NCBI RefSeq assembly: GCF_003601985.1
Contig: NZ_QZXA01000002.1
Span: 186,001 to 250,000 of the forward strand
Direction: 5' to 3'
Source of the DNA: Mesorhizobium jarvisii
GTDB lineage: Bacteria; Pseudomonadota; Alphaproteobacteria; Rhizobiales; Rhizobiaceae
Length of the DNA: 64,000 nucleotides
The notes below the pieces were generated by a model. That model saw only the letters and a list, made by a program, of their open reading frames with translations, searched no databases and was not told where the DNA came from. The position numbers and the translations under genes are program-made. This document shows, piece by piece, positions 21,900 through 31,044 of the stretch; the stretch's first letter is position 1; each line of letters begins with the position of its first letter.

Positions 21900-23372
21900 T
21901 CAGCCGTTCGGCGTCTCGGGCGCCATGTTGGCGCGCCCTCGTGGCACACCGAGCCCGGTGTCGGGCGGCTCGCCGGCGGCCGGCCTGTTCTCGATCATGT
22001 GCAATGTGCGCCAGCCGCCGAAACGGTAGTAGGCCGCGGCCAGCACCAGCGAGGTGATCGAGCCTGCCGGGAAACTCCACCACAGCGCTTCCTCGCCGAT
22101 CACGCCGCGCATGAAATAGGCAAAGCCGGTGCGCACGATGAGCACCGAAATCACCAGGATGATCAGCGGCGGCATCACCGCTCCGGTGGCGCGCACGGTG
22201 GCGAACAGCACGATGGTGATGCCGAACAGGATGAACGACCAGGATGCGGCAGAATTGATGTGCGCGGCGATGTCGATCGCCGCGCTGTCGCTGCTCAGGA
22301 ACAGGCCGAGGATCGGGCGGTCGAAGAGCCACAGCAGCGCGACCAGGGCGCCGGTCAGGACGAGGTTGAAGCCGACGCCGGAGGCGGCGACGCGGCCGAT
22401 CCGGTCCCAGCGGCCGGCGCCGACATTCTGCGCAGCCATGGAGGAGACCGCGGCTCCGATGGCCAGCGCCGGCATCTGGATGTAGGTCCACAGCTGCGCC
22501 GCGATGCCGTAGGCGGCGGCGACCTGCGACCCGTAGGAGTTGACGATGCCCATCACCGTCAGGGCCGCCGCCGAAATGACGATCATCTGCAGGCCCATCG
22601 GCACGCCCTTGAAGACGACGACGCGCAGCAAGCCAGGGTCGGGCCACAGCAGGGCGAGATTGGCGCCGGCCAGCCGCAGCGGGTGCTTGCGGGCATAGAG
22701 CACGACAAGGATGGCAATCACGCCCACCGTCTGGCCGATCAGCGTCGCGGTGGCGGAACCGGCGATGCCAAGTTCGGGGAAGGGGCCGATGCCGCGGATC
22801 AGCAGCGGGTTGAGCACGATGTCGAGGACGACCGCCAGCGCCATGAAGATGAAGGGCGTGCGTGAATCGCCCGCGCCACGCAGTACGGTCATGACGAAGG
22901 ACAGAAGGTTCATCATCGGCACGGCGACGAAGATGATGCGCAGATAGGAACGCGCCAGCGGCAAGGCGTCCGCAGGTGTGCCGAGCATGCCCAGGATAGC
23001 ATTTACCCAGATCCAGCCGCAGACGGCGAAGACCACCGAAATGAAGAAGAAGAAGGTGGCGCTGGTGCCGACGATGCGGCGCGCCTCGGGCAGGTCGCGG
23101 GCGCCGACCGACTGCGCCACCAGGATGGTGGCGGCCATGCCGATGCCGAACACGGTGCCCAGGATCAGGAACAGGACGAGGTTGGCGTTGGATGTGGCGG
23201 TCAGCGCCGATTCGCCCAGAAAGCGGCCGACCCAGACGGCATTGATCGACCCGTTGAGCGACTGCAGCACGTTGGAACCCAGCACCGGCAAGGCAAACAG
23301 CAGCAGCGTGCGCGGGATCGGGCCGCTGGTCAGGTCGCCGGTGCGCCGGCGCGGGGGCATTTTTTCGTCCAT
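21900..23372 (-). CDS. MATE family efflux transporter
   Basis: 490 residues with about twelve membrane segments in two homologous halves. It shows PRTLLLFALPVLGSNVLQSL at the first helix, ATILVAQSVGARDLPEARR after helix 2, and the matching MAAQNVGAGRWDRIGRVA in the second half. These are MATE marks of the NorM/DinF type. It exports cationic drugs or toxins using a sodium or proton gradient. The ATG at 23372 was taken; an in-frame TTG three codons upstream is possible. Transcribed divergently from the L,D-transpeptidase gene. Confidence 0.93.
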   Translation of the reverse strand: MDEKMPPRRRTGDLTSGPIPRTLLLFALPVLGSNVLQSLNGSINAVWVGRFLGESALTATSNANLVLFLILGTVFGIGMAATILVAQSVGARDLPEARRIVGTSATFFFFISVVFAVCGWIWVNAILGMLGTPADALPLARSYLRIIFVAVPMMNLLSFVMTVLRGAGDSRTPFIFMALAVVLDIVLNPLLIRGIGPFPELGIAGSATATLIGQTVGVIAILVVLYARKHPLRLAGANLALLWPDPGLLRVVVFKGVPMGLQMIVISAAALTVMGIVNSYGSQVAAAYGIAAQLWTYIQMPALAIGAAVSSMAAQNVGAGRWDRIGRVAASGVGFNLVLTGALVALLWLFDRPILGLFLSSDSAAIDIAAHINSAASWSFILFGITIVLFATVRATGAVMPPLIILVISVLIVRTGFAYFMRGVIGEEALWWSFPAGSITSLVLAAAYYRFGGWRTLHMIENRPAAGEPPDTGLGVPRGRANMAPETPNG

Positions 23373-23489
23373 GGCTGGCAACTCGGCAAAGGTGATCTGG
23401 CCCCACCATCATTGCCGATTCAACGGGGCAGGTCGATGCGGTGTCGGAAAGGTCTGCTGGCGCCCCTTGATCTAATCATGTTCTCAAAA

Positions 23490-23560
23490 CCCCCGGAATG
23501 GGCTATTGATCCCCTGGGGCGTGGGGCCCGCATTCCTGTATCTTGTCAATAGCCGGGGGG
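23490..23560 (+). promoter_or_regulatory. Possible leader stem that covers the ribosome site of the L,D-transpeptidase
   Basis: ggctattga (23501-23509) pairs exactly with tcaatagcc (23546-23554). Just outside, ccccc (23490-23494) can pair with the gggggg ribosome site (23555-23560), which is 3 bases from the ATG. If the transcript starts upstream, this fold would hide the ribosome site. Whether the leader is transcribed is unknown. Confidence 0.35.
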
Positions 23561-23563
23561 ATC

Positions 23564-24358
23564 ATGTCCGATAGTCCGCTGTTTTCCGAGCGCCTGAACC
23601 GGCGCGCGTTTCTCGGTGCGTCCGCCTTGGGCGCGGCCTCGATGGCTCTTTCGGCATGTACGACGACCGAGGTGGTGACGCCGCCGCCGCCGGTGGCCGC
23701 GGCGCCACCCGACACGGCGTTCGGCGACACCGCGACCATGTACGCGGCGCGCACCGACGAGGGCTATCAACTGCCGGCGATCCCGGTGGCCAAGCTCGAT
23801 CCGAAGTTCGTGCGCCAGATCGTGGTCGACCCGACCGGCGAAAAGCCCGGCACCATCGTCGTCGATGTCTCCGAGCACTTCCTCTATCTGGTGCGCGACG
23901 GCGGCAAGGCCATCCGCTACGGCGTCAGCTTAGGGAAGGCCGGTTTCGGCTGGACCGGCAGCGCCGTGGTTCAGGCACGGAAGAAATGGCCGGTGTGGAC
24001 GCCGCCGCCGGAAATGATCCAGCGCCGGCCGGAACTGGCGAAATTCAAGGACGGCATGCCGCCAGGCCCGCAGAGCCCGCTCGGCGCACGCGCGCTCTAC
24101 CTGTTCCGCGACGGCAAGGACACGATGTACCGGCTGCACGGCACACCGGAGTGGGATTCCATCGGCAAGAACGCATCGTCGGGCTGTGTGCGCTTCATGA
24201 ACCAGGACATCATCGACCTCTACAGCCGCGTCAACGGTCCCGCGCAGGTCTTCGTGCGGCCCAACCTGTCGGCTGCCGGCAAGATCATGGCCGTGTCGAG
24301 CAGGACGGCCGAGCCGATCGATGCCGGCGTGCCGAAGGATGCCGAGTTCTTGAAGTAA
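23564..24358 (+). CDS. L,D-transpeptidase (YkuD domain), Tat-type lipoprotein
   Basis: 264 residues. YkuD enzymes make 3-3 peptidoglycan cross-links or attach proteins to peptidoglycan in the periplasm. The N-terminus has a twin-arginine pattern (NRRAFLGAS) and a lipobox LSAC with Cys32, so it should be an exported lipoprotein. A Pro/Ala linker follows. The catalytic part holds HGTPEW (His192) and SSGCVRF with nucleophile Cys208, and the substrate-shaping WPVWTPPPEMI. The ATG follows a run of six G. Related proteins are multiplied in rhizobia. Confidence 0.93.
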   Translation: MSDSPLFSERLNRRAFLGASALGAASMALSACTTTEVVTPPPPVAAAPPDTAFGDTATMYAARTDEGYQLPAIPVAKLDPKFVRQIVVDPTGEKPGTIVVDVSEHFLYLVRDGGKAIRYGVSLGKAGFGWTGSAVVQARKKWPVWTPPPEMIQRRPELAKFKDGMPPGPQSPLGARALYLFRDGKDTMYRLHGTPEWDSIGKNASSGCVRFMNQDIIDLYSRVNGPAQVFVRPNLSAAGKIMAVSSRTAEPIDAGVPKDAEFLK

Positions 24359-24393
24359 GTACCTCCACGATCGACGGTTCGATCGGAATAACT

Positions 24394-24422
24394 CAGGCGG
24401 ACGCGCCAAGCGCGTCCGCCTG
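24394..24422. terminator. Bidirectional hairpin between convergent genes
   Basis: Perfect 13-bp stem (24394-24406 with 24410-24422) with a 3-base loop caa, between the stops of the L,D-transpeptidase and the phytase-like gene. GC-rich, without T-run; works in both directions by symmetry. Confidence 0.7.
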
Positions 24423-24433
24423 GATCGCCCTGA

Positions 24434-25900
24434 TTACTTCTTGGCCAGACCCGGCAGCGTGACCTGATAGACCAGAAACATGGTGTCGACATTGGCGCCG
24501 TCATCGGCCTTGTAGGGCGCGCCGATCTGAAAACCGTCCTGGGCAAGGAAGTCGTTGTCATTGGCGACGAACAGGAAATAGTCGTTGGGCAGCTTCGGAT
24601 CGAGCACGCTGGCCAGCGACATCGCTTCCCATTTCTCGGACAGGTTGTTGTGGTCGTTCGGCGCGCCATTGTGCAGGCCGAAGCGATTGAGCTGCGCATT
24701 GTCGTTGATGTCGATGAACGGCGTCAGTCTGGCCGGCGTCACCGACGGATCGAGCACCCCCTTGGGCGCGACCGGCTTGTCGGCGGCGTCGAAAGGACCG
24801 CCCGCGATGTCGGTTGCGGCCGAAACGTCGACGACGAAGATCTGGCGCAGAAGCGAGGTGTCGCCCTTGACGCCCTGGCCGTTGCCGCTGTCGCGCGCCA
24901 GCATCAGAAAGGACGTGTCCGACAGCGCCACGATCTCGCTTTGCGCGGCGACCTTGGTCTTGCCCTTGGCGTCCTTGAACACCGGCAGCGGCACGACATA
25001 TTCGTGCGCCAGCTTCAGATGGGCGAGGTCGGAGGCGTCATAGACCAGCGCCCTGGTGTTTTGCCGGGTCGAACCTGAATCGCCGCCATCCTGCCGGGTC
25101 GCCGACTGCAGCACGGCGATCAGGAACTTGCCGTCCGGCGTCATCGCCATGCCTTCCAGGCCCTGGTTGTTCTGGCGGCCGGTCTCGGGATCCTTCGGGT
25201 CGGGCTCGGCGGCACCGGGGCCAGGATTGTCCGAGGAGAAGTTCGGCGCGCCCTTGCGCATCGGCACCAGCGCCGCCGGCGGCTGTGTCGCCGACAGCAG
25301 ACGGCCCTGCGCCGAGAAGCGGTAGATGTTGGGGCCATATTCGTCGGAGATGAACATCGAGCCGTCGGGCAGCCGCACGATCGCCTCGTTGTCGAGGGCG
25401 AGCTTGCCATTGGTGGCGGCGGGCAGCGTCGGCATGTCACCGGTGGCGGCGCGCACATCCGACAGCGGGTCGAGGCCGGTGGCATTGGCGCCCTCGTCGG
25501 TCAGAAGCATGGTGTCGGTGAGCGTCGCCTTGACTTCGGTCTGTCCCTGGCCAGCGGCGCCTGGTGCCGCCGGCGTGAACTCGATGCCGATGGTGTTGAG
25601 GCGCGGTCGGTAGTCGGTGGTGCCGGCGACATTGTAGCCGCGGTCCGGCAGCAGCCAGAGCGACCCCTTGTAGGTGCCCGCATCATGCGTCCAGCTCGAT
25701 GTGTCGATCGCCATGCCGGAACCCGAGCCGAACGTCTCGCCGAATTTGTCGCGCTGTGCGGCAGGGATGCGGCCGACGCCGACCAGGCCCTTGTTGACGA
25801 GGCCGCCTGCTGTCGTGGTGCTGTCGGCGAGCGCCGGCGTGAGAGCGGTGAACAAGGCCAGCGCGATCCCGAGCGAGGCGGTTCGGTGCAGGTGTTTCAT
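24434..25900 (-). CDS. Secreted esterase-like/phytase-like beta-propeller protein
   Basis: 488 residues from an ATG with AGAGGA eight bases before it. A signal peptide ends at ALADS (about residue 26). The mature part matches the phytase-like (esterase-like activity of phytase) family: SGMAIDTSSW, LWLLPDRGYN, LDNEAIVRLPDGSMFISDEY, NNQGLEGMAMTPDGKFL and KWEAMSLASVLDP. Acidic residues in these strands could bind calcium. It probably folds as a periplasmic beta-propeller. The substrate is not known. It is convergent with the L,D-transpeptidase and divergent from the demethylase operon. Confidence 0.85.
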   Translation of the reverse strand: MKHLHRTASLGIALALFTALTPALADSTTTAGGLVNKGLVGVGRIPAAQRDKFGETFGSGSGMAIDTSSWTHDAGTYKGSLWLLPDRGYNVAGTTDYRPRLNTIGIEFTPAAPGAAGQGQTEVKATLTDTMLLTDEGANATGLDPLSDVRAATGDMPTLPAATNGKLALDNEAIVRLPDGSMFISDEYGPNIYRFSAQGRLLSATQPPAALVPMRKGAPNFSSDNPGPGAAEPDPKDPETGRQNNQGLEGMAMTPDGKFLIAVLQSATRQDGGDSGSTRQNTRALVYDASDLAHLKLAHEYVVPLPVFKDAKGKTKVAAQSEIVALSDTSFLMLARDSGNGQGVKGDTSLLRQIFVVDVSAATDIAGGPFDAADKPVAPKGVLDPSVTPARLTPFIDINDNAQLNRFGLHNGAPNDHNNLSEKWEAMSLASVLDPKLPNDYFLFVANDNDFLAQDGFQIGAPYKADDGANVDTMFLVYQVTLPGLAKK

Positions 25901-26093
25901 GGATGATCCTCTTTGTGAAAGATGTGCCGGGGCGGCCGAAAAGCTGAAAGAGGCGGTACATCGATGATGCCGCGCGCCGCCCCCCGAAAGCGGTCTACGG
26001 CGCGAACATGATGCTTGCGTGACAGTGCGGCATGCCTGCCCGCCGGCGTGTTCGCCGGCCGAAAAAACACCCGCTCGGATGCGCAAGTGCAGT

Positions 26094-26113
26094 ACTGGAC
26101 ACTTATGTCTAGT
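26094..26113. promoter_or_regulatory. Candidate operator upstream of the demethylase operon
   Basis: Inverted repeat actggaca (26094-26101), 4-base spacer, tgtctagt (26106-26113), with seven of eight positions matched. It lies 40 bases before the start codon of the FAD dehydrogenase, where a promoter-overlapping regulator would bind. No regulator gene is adjacent, so the binding protein is unknown. Confidence 0.45.
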
Positions 26114-26153
26114 GCATATATGTTGCTGCCTCGGACGCATTGGGAGGGAAGCC

Positions 26154-28565
26154 TTGAAGTCGCACTACCGTGCAGTCGTCATCGGGGGCGGGGTGGTCGG
26201 CGCCTCGGTGCTCTACCACCTGACGCGGTTCGGCTGGTCCGATGTGGCGCTGATCGAACGTGCGGAACTGACGGCCGGCTCGACCTGGCATGCGGCTGCC
26301 GGGTTTCATGCGCTCAACGCTGATCCCAACGTCGCGGCGCTGCAGGATTACACCATCAAGCTCTATCGCGAGATCGAGGCCGAATCCGGCCGGGATATCG
26401 GCTTGCACATGACCGGCGGCGTCAACATGGCCAGCGATCCCCAGCGCTGGGAATGGCTGAAATCGGCATGGGCGGTGTTCCAGTCGGTCGGCATCGAAAC
26501 CGCCCGGCTGGTGACGCCCGACGAAATCAAGGAAATCTGTCCGATTGTCGACGTCACTGGCGTGCTCGGTGGTCTCTACGATGCCAATGAGGGTCATCTC
26601 GACCCCTATGGCACGACGCATGCCTATGCGGGTGCCGCCAAGAAGCGCGGCGCCGACGTGATCCTGCGCAACCGTGTCGCCGAGTTGAAGTCTCGCGCGG
26701 ACGGCCATTGGGACGTCGTCACGGAGCAGGGCACCATCATCGCCGAGCATGTCGTCAACGCCGGCGGGCTGTGGGCAAAGCAGCTCGGCCGCATGGCCGG
26801 CGTCGACCTGCCGGTGACGCCGATGGAGCACCATTATTTCGTCACCGAGGACATTCCCGAGATCGCCGCTCTCGACCGGGAGCTTGGCCTTGCGGTCGAT
26901 CTCGACGGCTTTTCCTACCTGCGCCAGGAGCGCAAAGGCGTGCTGCTCGGCGTCTACGAGCAGAACCCCAAGCATTGGAACATGGACGGCGCGCCATGGG
27001 ACTACGGCATCGAGCTGATCCCGGAGGACATAGACCGCATCAGCCCGGAACTCGCCAAGGCGCATGAGCGCTTTCCCTGCCTGGCGAGCGCCGGCGTCCG
27101 CAAATGGGTCAACGGCGCTTTCACCTTTACCCCCGACGGCAATCCGATCGTCGGACCGGTGCGCGGCCTGAAAAACTACTGGGTCGCCTGCGGCGTCATG
27201 GCCGGCTTCAGCCAGGGCGGCGGTGTCGGCAAATCGCTGGCCGAATGGATGATCCACGGCGAGCCGCAGGCCGACATTTTCGGCATGGACATTGCCCGCT
27301 ACGGCGCCTTCGCCGCCAACCGCGAATATCTCAGACAAACGACGCGGCAATTCTATGCGCGCCGTTTCGTCATGACTTTCCCCAATGAGCGGCTGCCGGC
27401 GGGCCGGCCCTTGAAACGCCCCGGCGCCTATGACGGGATGAGTGCGGCGGGCTGCGAATGGACGGCGTCGTGGGGGCTGGAAATCCCGGCCTATTTCGCG
27501 CCGATGGGCTTTCGCGAGAACACCACGCTCAAGCGCTCCAACGCCTTCGACATCGTCGGCGATGAAGCGCTGCAGGTGCGGCGGGCCGCCGGTCTCCTCG
27601 ATATCTCGGCCTATGCGCGCTATGCGGTGACGGGACCAAATGCCAGGGCATGGCTCGATCGGCTGCTTGCCTGCAAGCTGCCGAAAGCCGGACAGGCGCG
27701 GCTGGCGCCGATGCTCGGGCCGGACGGGCGGCTGAAGGGCGACCTCACCGTGATCAACTGGCCCGACGGCGACTATTGGCTGATGGGCTCCTACTATCTC
27801 AGGGAATTCCACATGCGCTGGTTCGAGAGACAGGCAGGAGAGGGCGTCACGGTCACCGACATCTCGGACGCGACGGGCGGCTTCCTGCTGACCGGGCCAA
27901 ATGCGCGCAAAATCCTGGAACGCACCACGCATCAGGATGTGTGCGGCGCGGCACTGCCCTTCATGGCCTGCGGCGCGTTCGACATCGGCATGGTGCAGGC
28001 GCGGGTTGCCCGCCTCTCCATCGCGGGCGAGCTGGGCTTCGAGATCAACTGCCCGGTAACCACGCATGCGACGTTGCGTGAGACACTGCTCGCCGCCGGC
28101 GAGGATCTCGGCCTGGCCGAGATCGGCTACTACGCGCTGAATGCGCTGCGACTGGAGAAAAGCTTCGGCATCTGGTCGCGCGAATTCACGCAGGGCTACA
28201 TGCCAGGCCAGACCGGCCTCGACCGGTTCATTGCCTTCGACAAGGGCGAGTTCGTCGGCCGCGAGGCGGCGCTGAAGGAGCGCAACGTTGGGGTGGCGCA
28301 ACGGATCGTGACGCTGGAGGTCGACGCCGTCGATGCCGACGCCAGCGGCTTCGAGCCGGTCTGGCGCGACGGCCGGCGCGTCGGCTTCGTCACTTCGGGT
28401 GGCTTTGGCTACACGATCGGCAAGAGCGTCGCGCTGGCGTTGGTCGACGGCGATTTCGCCGAGGAGGGGACGGCGCTTTCGGTGCACATTGTCGGCGTCG
28501 AACGGCCGGCTCGCGTCATCGCGGCGTCGCCCTACGATGCCTCGGGCAGGGCGATGCGGCAATGA
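26154..28565 (+). CDS. FAD-dependent dehydrogenase with GcvT domain (dimethylglycine/sarcosine dehydrogenase type)
   Basis: 803 residues from a TTG that follows GGAGGGAA. The N-terminal DAO domain has the FAD motif VVIGGGVVGASVLYHL, then AGSTWHAAAGFHAL, which is typical of dimethylglycine dehydrogenase-type enzymes. After about residue 430 an FAO_M/GcvT folate-binding domain follows (TASWGLEIPAYFAPMGF, GFLLTGPNARKILE, YALNALRLEKSFGIW, FVGREAAL). Such proteins oxidatively demethylate N-methyl amines and pass the one-carbon unit to tetrahydrofolate. The gene lies 12 bases before the MttB-family gene, so both are one operon. Confidence 0.9.
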   Translation: MKSHYRAVVIGGGVVGASVLYHLTRFGWSDVALIERAELTAGSTWHAAAGFHALNADPNVAALQDYTIKLYREIEAESGRDIGLHMTGGVNMASDPQRWEWLKSAWAVFQSVGIETARLVTPDEIKEICPIVDVTGVLGGLYDANEGHLDPYGTTHAYAGAAKKRGADVILRNRVAELKSRADGHWDVVTEQGTIIAEHVVNAGGLWAKQLGRMAGVDLPVTPMEHHYFVTEDIPEIAALDRELGLAVDLDGFSYLRQERKGVLLGVYEQNPKHWNMDGAPWDYGIELIPEDIDRISPELAKAHERFPCLASAGVRKWVNGAFTFTPDGNPIVGPVRGLKNYWVACGVMAGFSQGGGVGKSLAEWMIHGEPQADIFGMDIARYGAFAANREYLRQTTRQFYARRFVMTFPNERLPAGRPLKRPGAYDGMSAAGCEWTASWGLEIPAYFAPMGFRENTTLKRSNAFDIVGDEALQVRRAAGLLDISAYARYAVTGPNARAWLDRLLACKLPKAGQARLAPMLGPDGRLKGDLTVINWPDGDYWLMGSYYLREFHMRWFERQAGEGVTVTDISDATGGFLLTGPNARKILERTTHQDVCGAALPFMACGAFDIGMVQARVARLSIAGELGFEINCPVTTHATLRETLLAAGEDLGLAEIGYYALNALRLEKSFGIWSREFTQGYMPGQTGLDRFIAFDKGEFVGREAALKERNVGVAQRIVTLEVDAVDADASGFEPVWRDGRRVGFVTSGGFGYTIGKSVALALVDGDFAEEGTALSVHIVGVERPARVIAASPYDASGRAMRQ

Positions 28566-28577
28566 GGAGGATTTTCG

Positions 28578-30131
28578 ATGATCGATGACGCGGCACGAGA
28601 CATGAGGCGCGAGCGCCGGCGTGGACGCACGGGCGAGGCCGGCAGCGAAAGCAGCCGCCGACCCAACTACCGGTCGTTGAAGAACCCGTTCCTGCCGCAG
28701 CCGATCTTTTCGGATGACCAGGTGGCTTCCATCCACGACACGGCGCTGCGCGTGCTGGAGGAACTCGGCATCAAGGTGCTCTTGCGGCAGGCGCGGGAGA
28801 TTTTCGCCCGCGCCGGTGCGTTTGTGGACCCGGACACCGACATGGTGCGCATCGGCCGCGACATCGTGGCCGCGGCACTGGCCTCGGCGCCGAAATCAAT
28901 TCCAGCGCTGGCGGGCGACCGCAGCCGCGATCTTTTGCTCGAGCTCGGCTCGATGACGTTCCTCGCCGGCGCTGGCGCGCCCAACGTCACCGATCTCGAA
29001 CGCGGCCGCCGGCCGGGAACGCTCGGCGCCTTCGAGGAATTGACCAAGCTCATCCAGCATTTCGACGTACTGCACATGCTTTGCCCCTGCATCGAGCCGC
29101 AGGATGTCGACAACCGTTTACGCCACTATGCCGTCAACCGCGCGCAGCTGACGCTGTCCGACAAGTTCCCCTTTGTCTTCGCTCGCGGCACGCCGCAGGT
29201 CGAGGATGGGTTCGAGATGATCCGGCTGGCGCGCGGGCTGTCAGAGGATGAATTCCGCGCTGGCGCCCATTGCTACACCATCATCAACACCAATTCACCG
29301 CGCCAGCTCGACATTCCGATGGCGCAAGGCATCATCGACTTCGCTCGCGCCGGGCAGGTCCTGGTCATCACGCCGTTCTGCCTGGCCGGCGCGATGGCGC
29401 CGATCACGGTCGCCGGCGCGCTGACGCTGCAGCATGCCGAGGCGCTGGCCGGTCTGGCACTGGCGCAGATCGTGCGCCCGGGCGCACCCGTGCTCTACGG
29501 TTCGTTCTCTTCCAATGTCGACATGAAGTCGGGCGCTCCGGCGTTCGGCACGCCCGAGCACGTCAAGGCGACACTGGGGGCCGGCCAATTGGCGCGCTTC
29601 ATCGGCCTTCCCTGGCGTTCAGGCGCCGGCAGTGCCGCCAACATTTCCGATGCGCAGGCAGCCCATGAGTCGCAGTTCGCCCTGTGGGGCTCGGTGCTTG
29701 CCGGCGCCACCGTCTGTATTCACGCAGCGGGCTGGCTGGAAGGTGGCCTGAGTGTCTCTTTCGAGAAGCTGATCACCGACATCGAGGCGGTGCAGTCGAT
29801 TGCCGAGCTTTGCGCGGCAACGCCTGGCGACGACGACGCGATCGGTTTCGAGGCCATCGCCGAAGTGCAGCCGGGCGGGCATTTCTTCTCGGCCGGCCAC
29901 ACCATGGCGCGCTACCGCACCGCATTCTATGAGCCACTGGTGGCCGACTGGTCGAATTTCGGCAACTGGACGCAAAGCGGATCAAAGACCGCCAGCGAGC
30001 GCGCCACCGGCATCTGGAAACGCATCCTTGCCGATTTCGAGCCGCCCGCTTCGGCTGCCGCCACCGCCGGAGTGCTCGACGAATTCATCGCGCGGCGCAC
30101 CGAAGAGGGCGGCGCGCCACCGGTGTCGTGA
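28578..30131 (+). CDS. MttB superfamily methyltransferase, non-pyrrolysine type
   Basis: 517 residues. Family marks include PIFSDDQVASIHDTALRVLE at the N-terminus, FLAGAGAPNVTDLERGRRPG, HMLCPCIEPQDV, VLYGSFSSNVDMKSGAPAFG and the C-terminal HTMARYRTAFYEPLVADWSN. The trimethylamine methyltransferase MttB of methanogens has an in-frame amber codon for pyrrolysine; here the frame is open with sense codons throughout. Known non-pyrrolysine members (MtgB type) demethylate glycine betaine with a corrinoid protein. No corrinoid protein gene is near. Probably a betaine-like methyl transfer step feeding the upstream demethylase; the acceptor is unclear. Confidence 0.88.
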   Translation: MIDDAARDMRRERRRGRTGEAGSESSRRPNYRSLKNPFLPQPIFSDDQVASIHDTALRVLEELGIKVLLRQAREIFARAGAFVDPDTDMVRIGRDIVAAALASAPKSIPALAGDRSRDLLLELGSMTFLAGAGAPNVTDLERGRRPGTLGAFEELTKLIQHFDVLHMLCPCIEPQDVDNRLRHYAVNRAQLTLSDKFPFVFARGTPQVEDGFEMIRLARGLSEDEFRAGAHCYTIINTNSPRQLDIPMAQGIIDFARAGQVLVITPFCLAGAMAPITVAGALTLQHAEALAGLALAQIVRPGAPVLYGSFSSNVDMKSGAPAFGTPEHVKATLGAGQLARFIGLPWRSGAGSAANISDAQAAHESQFALWGSVLAGATVCIHAAGWLEGGLSVSFEKLITDIEAVQSIAELCAATPGDDDAIGFEAIAEVQPGGHFFSAGHTMARYRTAFYEPLVADWSNFGNWTQSGSKTASERATGIWKRILADFEPPASAAATAGVLDEFIARRTEEGGAPPVS

Positions 30132-30225
30132 GGAGCGAGCTTTCGCGAGACACCCGGTCCTTGCCGCGACTTTCGCGGCGTGACCGGTGCCGGGGTCATT
30201 GGCAAGCGGTGCACGCCGTGCAGAA

Positions 30226-30990
30226 ATGCGCTTCATGCGCGAAGCCCTGATCGCCTTGGTGATTTTCCTGTGCCTGGCGGCGGCGCCGCTGGCCAGCATG
30301 GCGATATGGCCGAGGCTGCCGGCCAGGCATCGCGACGACGACACGAACAATGTCGTGCGGCTCGCCGCCAATCTGTTCGGCGTCATGACCTCGCTGGTGC
30401 TCGGCCTGATGATCAATTCGGCCAAGAACACCTTCGAATCGATTGATCACAATGTGCACGCCTATGCGACGGAGCTCATCCTGCTCGACAGGACATTGCG
30501 CCAGTACGGGCCGGAAGCCGATGCGGTGCGCCAGCCGCTGGTCGCTTATGTGCAGCGGGTGGTGGCCACCTCGTCGCAAAACAGTGAAACGACTCTCGTC
30601 GCCAATCAGCTGTCCGAACATCTTTTGACGGAGATCGGCACGCGGCTGAACGCGCTGACGCTGTCCGATGCGACGCATGGCCCGCTGTTGCAGGATGCGC
30701 GTCAGCGCCTGCAGAAGGTGCTGGAAATGCGCTGGGTGCTGATCGAACAGTCGGAGGGCGCTATCCCCTGGCCGCTGATTGCCATGCTGGTTGCGTGGCT
30801 GGCGCTGATCTTCGCTAGTTTCGGGTTCAGGGCGCCGAAGAATGTGATCACGCTTGCAACCTATGTCGTCTCGGCCGCGCTGATTGCCGGGGCGATCTAC
30901 TTGATCCTCGACATGGACGTGCCGTTCTCCGGCCCGATCCAGATTTCGCCGGCACCGCTGGAGCGGGCATTGGCGGAATTGCAGCGGTGA
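30226..30990 (+). CDS. DUF4239 family membrane protein
   Basis: 254 residues. Four hydrophobic segments are visible: about 5-25, 45-60 (NLFGVMTSLVLGLMINSAK), 180-200 (WPLIAMLVAWLALIFASFG) and 210-232. The soluble middle holds LILLDRTLRQYGPEA and FESIDHNVHAYATELILLDR, typical of this bestrophin-related family of unknown function. The ATG at 30226 or the one at 30235 may be used; neither has a good ribosome site. It is 94 bases after the methyltransferase and 54 before the ferritin-like gene. Confidence 0.78.
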   Translation: MRFMREALIALVIFLCLAAAPLASMAIWPRLPARHRDDDTNNVVRLAANLFGVMTSLVLGLMINSAKNTFESIDHNVHAYATELILLDRTLRQYGPEADAVRQPLVAYVQRVVATSSQNSETTLVANQLSEHLLTEIGTRLNALTLSDATHGPLLQDARQRLQKVLEMRWVLIEQSEGAIPWPLIAMLVAWLALIFASFGFRAPKNVITLATYVVSAALIAGAIYLILDMDVPFSGPIQISPAPLERALAELQR

Positions 30991-31044
30991 TGCGGAACCG
31001 GCGGCATTCCCGAGCATTCATGGGAATGAACCACGGAGGACGAC

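Noticed and set aside
26109..28736. 875-codon minus-strand open frame
   Set aside because: Antisense to the FAD/GcvT dehydrogenase, whose domains are clear; no family character of its own.
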